This document shows, piece by piece, positions 33,981 through 39,413 of a stretch of 39,413 nucleotides of DNA. Numbering within the stretch: the stretch's first letter is position 1; each line of letters opens with the position of its first letter. The notes beneath the pieces are model-generated. The model did not search any database. It was not told where the DNA came from and worked only from the letters and a program-made list of their open reading frames with translations. Source of the DNA: Dolichospermum circinale AWQC310F (GTDB lineage: Bacteria > Cyanobacteriota > Cyanobacteriia > Cyanobacteriales > Nostocaceae); NCBI RefSeq assembly GCF_000426925.1, contig NZ_KE384683.1, forward strand, positions 8,506 through 47,918, read 5' to 3'. The position numbers and the translations under genes were made by a program.

Positions 33981-36728
33981 TTACTCCTCTATCCCTAATT
34001 CTTCTTTTAGCTCATCGTCAGTTAGATAAGGACGAGGAGTATGGCGAAATTGTCTGATAGCCCAAGGACGTTGGGCAAGTTCTTCAAATGTTTCGACATC
34101 CTGACTTAGTTCAGCTTTAAAAACTGTACCATCCAGCGCCCAACCAGGCATTTCTGGTAAAATTGGCAGCCAGTCTTCTCTATTGTCATCTAGTAAGCCA
34201 CTCAAATACAAATGAATTTGACTATTATCTTGAGATACTTCTAAAACTTGTCCACGCACTGTAAATGTAGGCTTTGTTTGTTCTGATTTCCATAATTCTA
34301 ATTCCGGTGGTTCTCCAGTCCGTTTAATTTCTATCCAATGAGGATTACCATAAGATTCTTCTACAATTTTATTTAATTGAATCCGTAATTTATCTGGGTG
34401 AGGAATTTCCAGACGTTGTTGATCTCTCTCAATAATTTGACTGGTAATTTTAATTATTCGCGGATCTATTTTCTGAGGTAAGATAAGTTTACATAACTCA
34501 TCACTTGTTATTTCATGTGTTTTGCGACCAATTAGAGATAGTGAATTTGCGATTTGAGATGATAAAATGCCTAACAGCCATAATCTTTGATCTTCATAAG
34601 TTAGCTGATTCCATTCTTGTACAAATTTTTGATTATCAGGTAGTTGAGGAGATTTTCCAGCTTGTTGTGCAGGAAGAACACAAAATATATTATTGTCAGG
34701 ACAAAGACCTGTAGTATCTAATTGAGCAGCGAGAGGATATAACGAACCTCGATTTACTTTACGACCTACAAGAACTTTTGGTAAGTCAAAAAGTAGTTCG
34801 TATTTTAATCTGGCACTTGAAAGATATTGTTTTCCATACCTAATCCAGCGTTCTTCTTCGCTAACTCTGTTTGGATCTGACCAAAGCCGATTTATATCCC
34901 GCCACTTCATACGCCAGTTTCTCTTACATTGAGTATTTGGTGGACATTGACTAACTGGTTTGTAGTTTTTACTAGGAGTTACTCCATTAAAAACAAAGAA
35001 AAGATTTCCTAATGGTATGGTGGGAACATTAATATCTATTGATGGGGTTGTCAGTGATTCCCAATTTTCAGAATTAGAATTTAATTGTGATATCCATGTT
35101 GTACCAAGGAAACCACCATTACGAGATTCGGGAATACTAACTTGAGAAAAAATTGCTTTTCCAGCTAGAGGAAGTTTTATTTTTGGTTTACCTACACTTC
35201 CTAAAATTACGCACACATCTTGTTTAGCATGAATGCCAATATTCCCTGCTGGAAGTTGCCAAACTTCAAAAATTTGGCAATTATCAGTTAATAAATTACG
35301 TGCATCTGGGATGCCATGAGTTGTACTTGACAAAAAAGATTGAGGTAATACAAAAGCAAATTGAGAATCTTTTTCTAGCCAGCTTAATGCTTTTTCTATA
35401 AGTCTTGCAGCCCGTTGAGTATTACCATCCTCTGCAAAAGGAGGATTAGCAATAATAACACGCGGCTTAATAGCCATATTTCCTTTGTTTAAGTCATTAT
35501 AATTTTCATGGGTAAAATGCTTAGGAAAAGGAAATGGAATATCTTGACCTAGTGATTCTCTTGCTAGGGTATATCGTAATTGTGTTACTAAATCTGCATA
35601 TTGATCTAAATCATTACCCACTACATGATTTGCAAGATAAGATTTTCTTGCTTCTAAATTTTCAGGAATATCACTCATCCCTGCCAAACGTGATGTAGCA
35701 GCTAATAGCAAACTACCTGAACCAGCAGCAGGATCAAAAATTATTCGTTCTTCTGGACGTAACCTTTCTAAAGGTAATAATTCCAGCATTTTTTCAGCGA
35801 TCGCTATTGGAGTATAATGTCGCTGTAAATCAGTCCATTGTCCACCTTCAATATCACTAGGTAATTCTTTAATAGCTCGTTCATACAGCAATCCCACATC
35901 TCGATGATCTACCAGTGCAAAACTAACTCGACTACCTAAGTTAGCTCCTAAATGCTGTAATATTCTGTCGCTAAGATGAGGTATTGACTCCTCCAGTGCT
36001 TTTTTGAAAAAACCATTAGCACGAGGTACAGTCAGATTCAGTAAAAGACGAGGATCATCAGTAGGAATGCGTGATTCAGAACCAAAAAAGCCTTTATCTT
36101 CTAAAATTCTTGCTGCTAAAAACGCGATCGCTACACGAATTCCGTGACCTGCTATTTCGTGACGAGAAGATATTTGATTTTTTGGATTTCTCCTTTTAGG
36201 AATACCAATTTCTGCAAGCACCCCTTGAATAGCATTTTGAAATGCTTGATCTAATTCGGCTCTTTGTCGCAGAAGAAAAGAAAAACTTCGTTCTGAAACA
36301 GATTCTTCAATATCTGCTAATGTTAGCTGACCAGTACGAAATTCTGCCAGTGCTTTTGGTTTAAATAAGTGGCTATCTTGTCTAGTTAGTTCTAAATATA
36401 GAGAGTCACGATCTATAATCCGTTCTTCTAAGCCCGATGGAGTGTAATATTGAAGTATATAAATTTCATCTGAGACTAACAACCCGGCGCGAATAGGCCA
36501 ATAACGTAATCTCTGTTTCCATGCGTTTATTTCTGATTCATGAACAGATTGAACCATGAAGGACAAGTTATTAGAATTTGGGCGTAGACCGTAATCTGTC
36601 CATAGAGCATCTACAGGTATAGGTTGCTCATTGCTGTTTGCTGAGGGGATACGCACATGACGGTGTGGTTCTATGCCCCACACCCGATGAGCGATTTCAA
36701 TTACATTATCCAGTCCCCGTACAGCCAT
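33981..36728 (-). CDS. N6-adenine DNA methyltransferase (large, restriction-type)
   Basis: A 915-residue protein. An N-terminal domain of about 180 residues (DNVIEIAHRVWGIEPHRHVR, PVDALWTDYG, AGLLVSDEIYILQYY) is not one I can name. The SAM-dependent adenine methylase core follows, with YTPIAIAEKMLELL at 305-318 (motif X), FDPAAGSGSLLLA at 331-343 (motif I, SAM binding) and catalytic NPPF at 428-431 (motif IV). Residues about 560-800 may hold the target-recognition region, and the last 80 residues look like an OB-type beta domain (FTVRGQVLEVSQDNSQIHLY). It lacks the helicase and nuclease motifs of type I/III or IIG enzymes. It belongs to a minus-strand operon: 142-aa protein, 56-bp gap, this gene, 11-bp gap, MBL-like remnant. 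A BREX PglX- or DISARM-type methylase is possible, but no partner genes of those systems are here. Confidence 0.85.
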   Translation of the reverse strand: MAVRGLDNVIEIAHRVWGIEPHRHVRIPSANSNEQPIPVDALWTDYGLRPNSNNLSFMVQSVHESEINAWKQRLRYWPIRAGLLVSDEIYILQYYTPSGLEERIIDRDSLYLELTRQDSHLFKPKALAEFRTGQLTLADIEESVSERSFSFLLRQRAELDQAFQNAIQGVLAEIGIPKRRNPKNQISSRHEIAGHGIRVAIAFLAARILEDKGFFGSESRIPTDDPRLLLNLTVPRANGFFKKALEESIPHLSDRILQHLGANLGSRVSFALVDHRDVGLLYERAIKELPSDIEGGQWTDLQRHYTPIAIAEKMLELLPLERLRPEERIIFDPAAGSGSLLLAATSRLAGMSDIPENLEARKSYLANHVVGNDLDQYADLVTQLRYTLARESLGQDIPFPFPKHFTHENYNDLNKGNMAIKPRVIIANPPFAEDGNTQRAARLIEKALSWLEKDSQFAFVLPQSFLSSTTHGIPDARNLLTDNCQIFEVWQLPAGNIGIHAKQDVCVILGSVGKPKIKLPLAGKAIFSQVSIPESRNGGFLGTTWISQLNSNSENWESLTTPSIDINVPTIPLGNLFFVFNGVTPSKNYKPVSQCPPNTQCKRNWRMKWRDINRLWSDPNRVSEEERWIRYGKQYLSSARLKYELLFDLPKVLVGRKVNRGSLYPLAAQLDTTGLCPDNNIFCVLPAQQAGKSPQLPDNQKFVQEWNQLTYEDQRLWLLGILSSQIANSLSLIGRKTHEITSDELCKLILPQKIDPRIIKITSQIIERDQQRLEIPHPDKLRIQLNKIVEESYGNPHWIEIKRTGEPPELELWKSEQTKPTFTVRGQVLEVSQDNSQIHLYLSGLLDDNREDWLPILPEMPGWALDGTVFKAELSQDVETFEELAQRPWAIRQFRHTPRPYLTDDELKEELGIEE

Positions 36729-36784
36729 TTCACAGTTGTGTTTATTAAGTAAATTAACTAAGGAATTATCCGGTTGTTATGTTG

Positions 36785-37213
36785 CTACTTTGTCTGCAAA
36801 AGAAAACAACCTTTCACTACTATAGTGGAATTGCTCAAAAAAAGCGATAGCGAAGCGCTCCGCAGGAATCGCTCTATCCAAAATAAAGAATTAAAATTTA
36901 TCAATAACAGGTTTTGAGACTCAGCAGTAGAGCGCAAAATTTCTTGCTCCAATTTTTGACGATCTTTACGGCTTTTCTTATTTGCTACCAGACCATCACG
37001 CTCAAGGGCTTCTTGTAATAAGGCTTGATTACTAATAGTTTTACCCAAATTACGCAATCTACGACTAGCAGCTTCAGCTTCATCTAATGAAAGTTGCTCA
37101 GTTAATTTGTCATAATCATGGGAAACGACATTTATTTTGTCACTAATTGGATTGAAGTATAATATCGTTAAGTCGCTAAAATCCTTGTACAGTAAGGATT
37201 TATAAAACGACAT
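36785..37213 (-). CDS. Small charged helical protein upstream of the methyltransferase
   Basis: A 142-residue frame. Residues about 33-100 (a helical, charged stretch including DEAEAASRRLRNLGKTISNQ and NKKSRKDRQKLEQEILRS) look like a genuine helix-rich basic protein, perhaps DNA- or partner-binding. The last 40 residues are encoded by an interspersed palindromic repeat (36844-36872) and are probably not original, so the natural C-terminus may have been replaced. The first 25 codons overlap a perfect inverted repeat (37179-37201). I do not recognise a family. It lies 56 bp before the methyltransferase gene in the same direction and behind operator-like palindromes, consistent with a controller or accessory role, which is inference only. 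Confidence 0.55.
   Translation of the reverse strand: MSFYKSLLYKDFSDLTILYFNPISDKINVVSHDYDKLTEQLSLDEAEAASRRLRNLGKTISNQALLQEALERDGLVANKKSRKDRQKLEQEILRSTAESQNLLLINFNSLFWIERFLRSASLSLFLSNSTIVVKGCFLLQTK
36844..36872. repeat. Dispersed palindromic repeat GCGATAGCGAAGCGCT-type
   Basis: The segment begins GCGATAGCGAAGCGCTCC and ends GGAATCGC, with GCGAT/ATCGC ends and an internal AGCG-AAGCGCT palindrome. It is a repeat class common in Nostocales. Here it forms the 3' end of the 142-aa reading frame. Confidence 0.7.
37179..37201. promoter_or_regulatory. Inverted repeat at the start of the 142-aa gene
   Basis: AAATCCTT (37179-37186) and AAGGATTT (37194-37201) form a perfect 8-bp stem with a 7-nt loop, 12-34 nt inside the coding start on the minus strand. 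It may act as an mRNA hairpin or binding site. Confidence 0.45.
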
Positions 37214-37218
37214 TAACT

Positions 37219-37272
37219 TGTCACGATGACAGATAATTAGTCACTGTACAGTTTTTTAAAGTGACTGATTAT
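37219..37272. promoter_or_regulatory. Operator-like palindromes upstream of the methyltransferase operon
   Basis: In the 55 bp before the 142-aa gene lie TGTCA-CGA-TGACA (37219-37231), the perfect decamer ACTGTACAGT (37243-37252), and a 13-bp inverted repeat with one mismatch, ATAATTAGTCACT (37233-37245) against AGTGACTGATTAT (37260-37272). The last arm is also part of the right copy of the 22-bp direct repeat. This suits a self-regulated operon or a recombination site. Confidence 0.5.
37251..37272. repeat. Right copy of 22-bp direct repeat (att-like)
   Basis: Identical over 22 bp to 33282-33303. It includes the TAA stop of the 95-aa gene (37269-37271). The distance between copies is 3969 bp. 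Confidence 0.85.
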
Positions 37273-37556
37273 TTACCGCTGTAGAAAAAAGCAATTTCCT
37301 TTTCTTTTAGAGGCGCGAAACCAGCATCAATCAGCTTTTGGTCTAGTTCAGTTTGGGGAATATGTTTAGCACCAATGCGGACAATGCGAGAACGCATGGT
37401 GTTGGATACACCACTACGCTGTCTATTGGCTTCTAAAGCCATAACTTGTTCATACAATTCTAACTTAGCGGGAGGAATAGGAGAACCATCAAAATCAATT
37501 CCTTTAGCGATCGCTTGATCAATAGCATCAGCACCTGTGGTAGTGTCAGTAGTCAT
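37269..37556 (-). CDS. Small conserved hypothetical protein (95 aa)
   Basis: The 95-residue soluble protein is not one I can assign. The N-terminus is threonine-rich, followed by DAIDQAIAKGIDFDGSPIPP and KLELYEQVMALEANRQRSGV, an amphipathic helix. Next come SNTMRSRIVRIGAKHIPQTEL, a basic segment that could be a helix-turn-helix-like element, and DQKLIDAGFAPLKEKEIAFF. The start ATG at 37556 is the only one. Its stop lies within the right copy of the 22-bp direct repeat. If the 4-kb insertion is removed, this gene would converge directly on tRNA-Val, so it is more likely an original resident than part of the island. A DNA-binding role is possible but unproven. Confidence 0.68.
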   Translation of the reverse strand: MTTDTTTGADAIDQAIAKGIDFDGSPIPPAKLELYEQVMALEANRQRSGVSNTMRSRIVRIGAKHIPQTELDQKLIDAGFAPLKEKEIAFFYSGK

Positions 37557-37800
37557 GGTAACTCATTTTCAAATATTATATTGGACTATTTTACCACCTA
37601 TAGGAATCCAGTTTGATGCCTAAATTTATTTATTTAGTCCGTATTCTGGGGTGGGTTACGCTACGTATCTATTCAAAAATGAAATGGGAATGTGTCTTAG
37701 CTTATTTAAACAAGTTACCAATTGAGAAAGCATAGATAAGAAAAAAGGATTTTTACCAATTACCCATTACCCATTACTAATTACCTGCATAAATGCTAAA

Positions 37801-37823
37801 ATCCTCAATTAGAAATTGAGGAT
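37801..37823 (+). promoter_or_regulatory. Perfect leader hairpin covering the ribosome binding site
   Basis: ATCCTCAATT (37801-37810) pairs with AATTGAGGAT (37814-37823) over 10 bp with loop AGA. The right arm includes GAGG (37818-37821), the only Shine-Dalgarno-like sequence, 8 nt before the ATG at 37830. Folding would hide it, so translation may be gated. The 273-bp gap before it is otherwise AT-rich, with ATTACCC-type heptamers near 37756-37786. Confidence 0.6.
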
Positions 37824-37829
37824 ATTTTC

Positions 37830-39272
37830 ATGCCAGTTGTAACTAACCCAATCAAGTTTGGCACAGATGGCTGGCGCGGTGTGATAGGTGAGGAGTTTAC
37901 CTTTGAACGCCTGGCGTTAGTAGCGACCGTAGCCGCCAAGGTTTTACATAATACTTACTTTTTTGAGGTAGGTAGCCGGACAATTATTATCGGTTATGAT
38001 CGCCGATTTATGGCGGAAGATTTTGCTCGTGTTGTCGCCAATGCTGTCACCGCAGTGGGTTTTGATGTCCTGTTTAGCGAAACTGCTGCACCAACTCCGG
38101 CTTATAGCTGGGCGGCTAAAGAACTCAAGGCTTTGGGAGCGCTAGTTGTGACAGCGAGTCATAATCCGGGTAGATACTTAGGATTAAAAGTCAAAAGTGC
38201 CTTTGGTGGTTCAGTTCCACCGGAAGTTACACAAGAGATAGAAGCTTTATTATCAGAAAAAGTGCCACCAGTAGCGATTCCAGGTAAGGAACATAGCTTT
38301 GATCCTTGGCCGAGTTATTGTCAGGCATTAGCGGGTAAAGTTGATATTGACAAAATTAAACAAGTTATCGCTGCTGGTAAATTAACAATATTTGTGGATG
38401 TCATGCACGGGGCTGCGGCTGGGGGACTAGCGCGACTCTTAGGGTCACAGGTTCAAGAAATCAATAGTGAACGTGACCCTTTATTTGAAGGTGGTGCGCC
38501 GGAACCTTTACCAAAATACCTGTCACGACTATTTACAGTCATCAAAAACCATCGCCAAAGCAATAAAGCTGGTTTAACAGTAGGTTTGATATTTGATGGC
38601 GATTGCGATCGCATTGCAGCGGTAGATGAAGATGCTAATTTCCTCAGTTCTCAAATTTTAATCCCCATCTTAATTGACCACCTGACCCGGCGGCGCAACT
38701 TTCAGGGGGAAATAGTCAAAACTGTGAGTGGGTCGGACTTAATGCCCCGTGTAGCCGCCTTACATAACCTTTCTATCTATGAAACCCCTGTAGGTTATAA
38801 ATACATTGCTGACAGAATGTTAACTACACAGGTATTGCTAGGTGGTGAAGAATCTGGTGGGATTGGTTATGGTAGTCATATTCCGGAACGTGATGCTTTA
38901 TTATCGGCGCTGTATGTATTGGAGGCTGTGGTAGAATCAGGGTTAGATTTAGGCGAATATTATCGTTATTTACAACAACAAACTGATTTTTCATCGGTCT
39001 ATGATCGTATTGATTTACCTTTAGCGAATATGGAAGTGAGAGGGCGACTATTACAACAGTTACAATCTCAGCCTTTAACAGAAATTGCAGGTAAACAAGT
39101 CATCGCTTGTCAAACTATTGATGGTTATAAATTCCGTCTGGCTGATCAAAGTTGGTTAATGATTAGATTTAGTGGTACTGAACCAGTTTTACGGCTTTAT
39201 TGTGAAGCAGCAACAATAGAACAAGTTCAGAAAACTCTAAATTGGGCAAAAACTTGGGCTGAATCAAATTAA
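37830..39272 (+). CDS. Phosphoglucomutase/phosphomannomutase family protein
   Basis: A 480-residue alpha-D-phosphohexomutase that interconverts 1- and 6-phosphosugars through a phosphoserine intermediate. Landmarks are FGTDGWRGVIGEEFTFE at the N-terminus, catalytic S110 in TASHNPGRYLG, the metal loop DGDCDR at 256-261, the sugar-binding GGEESGGIG at 338-346, and the phosphate-binding RFSGTEPVLRLYCEA near the C-terminus. The four-domain length fits. The substrate is probably glucose or mannose phosphate, feeding glycogen, sucrose and cell-wall sugars; a GlmM role is less likely given the domain-3 loop, but this is not excluded. The ATG at 37830 lies 6 nt beyond the leader hairpin. Confidence 0.92.
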   Translation: MPVVTNPIKFGTDGWRGVIGEEFTFERLALVATVAAKVLHNTYFFEVGSRTIIIGYDRRFMAEDFARVVANAVTAVGFDVLFSETAAPTPAYSWAAKELKALGALVVTASHNPGRYLGLKVKSAFGGSVPPEVTQEIEALLSEKVPPVAIPGKEHSFDPWPSYCQALAGKVDIDKIKQVIAAGKLTIFVDVMHGAAAGGLARLLGSQVQEINSERDPLFEGGAPEPLPKYLSRLFTVIKNHRQSNKAGLTVGLIFDGDCDRIAAVDEDANFLSSQILIPILIDHLTRRRNFQGEIVKTVSGSDLMPRVAALHNLSIYETPVGYKYIADRMLTTQVLLGGEESGGIGYGSHIPERDALLSALYVLEAVVESGLDLGEYYRYLQQQTDFSSVYDRIDLPLANMEVRGRLLQQLQSQPLTEIAGKQVIACQTIDGYKFRLADQSWLMIRFSGTEPVLRLYCEAATIEQVQKTLNWAKTWAESN

Positions 39273-39346
39273 TGGATAATGGGTGATTGATAATGGGTAA
39301 TGGGTAATTGGTAATGGGTAAAATCTCTACCTTTTGCCTTTTTCCT

Positions 39347-39413
39347 GACAACGGACAACGGACAACGGACAACGGACAACGGACAACGGACAACGGACAA
39401 CGGACAACGGACA
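39347..39413. repeat. Heptanucleotide tandem array (GACAACG)x9+
   Basis: Nine full copies of GACAACG followed by GACA reach the end of the window, so the array may continue. It is preceded at 39272-39320 by looser AATGGGT-type heptamers. It is an STRR array of the kind typical of heterocystous cyanobacteria. Confidence 0.9.

Noticed and set aside
33981-36728. Complete BREX, DISARM or type I restriction system
   Set aside because: Only a methyltransferase is present. No helicase, DUF1998, phosphatase, specificity or nuclease subunit motifs occur in the window.
39347-39413. Possible CRISPR array
   Set aside because: The units are 7 bp and directly contiguous, with no spacers. No cas genes were seen anywhere in the window.

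Overview
This window looks like chromosomal DNA from a filamentous, heterocyst-forming cyanobacterium (Nostocales, Anabaena/Dolichospermum/Nostoc type). The evidence is about fifteen copies of the cyanobacterial HIP1 octamer GCGATCGC counted by eye, moderate AT richness, short tandem heptanucleotide repeats and dispersed palindromes typical of that order, a kaiA-kaiB-kaiC cluster with a shortened kaiA, and a TolC/HgdD-like gene directly after kaiC. As I recall it, that order matches alr2884-alr2887 of Anabaena sp. PCC 7120.

Layout. 1-2.6 kb: coaD overlapping a coiled-coil (DivIVA/F-type B-like) gene, a decayed IS605 TnpB tail, and a one-helix membrane protein. 2.6-11.2 kb: housekeeping genes nadA, a metallophosphoesterase, tRNA-Ser(UGA), purF and purL (head to tail on the minus strand), a secreted small protein, aroB, and petL, a 30-codon cytochrome b6f subunit gene. 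11.3-13.4 kb: a two-gene AbiE-type toxin/antitoxin-like module with two MITE-like elements at its 5' side. 13.4-19.2 kb: bioB, a GNAT acetyltransferase, a Zn-ribbon protein of unknown role, the protein AMPylator SelO, D-glycerate 3-kinase (photorespiration) and a Ycf20-like membrane protein. 19.3-21.9 kb: an anchored unknown and an ArnT/PMT-type glycosyltransferase.

22.1-31.1 kb: the clock region. A large CBS/histidine-kinase/degenerate-receiver protein diverges from kaiA across about 1 kb of non-coding DNA. kaiA (mainly the C-terminal effector domain), kaiB and kaiC follow, then an outer-membrane efflux protein of the HgdD/TolC type that exports heterocyst glycolipids in Anabaena. 31.2-33.3 kb: two small unknowns, the photosystem II S4-domain protein and tRNA-Val(GAC).

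33.28-37.27 kb: the most interesting stretch. A 22-bp perfect direct repeat lies 4 bp beyond the 3' end of tRNA-Val and again over the stop codon of a 95-aa gene. Between the copies sits about 4 kb with a small coiled protein, a 915-aa N6-adenine DNA methyltransferase and an internally deleted metallo-beta-lactamase-like gene, all on the minus strand, with operator-like palindromes ahead of the first gene and a terminator behind the last. I read it as a small methyltransferase-centred, probably defence-related genomic island. 37.8-39.3 kb: a phosphohexomutase gene whose Shine-Dalgarno sequence is buried in a perfect hairpin, then a heptanucleotide tandem array that runs off the end of the window.

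All functions are assigned by reading motifs. No database search was possible.
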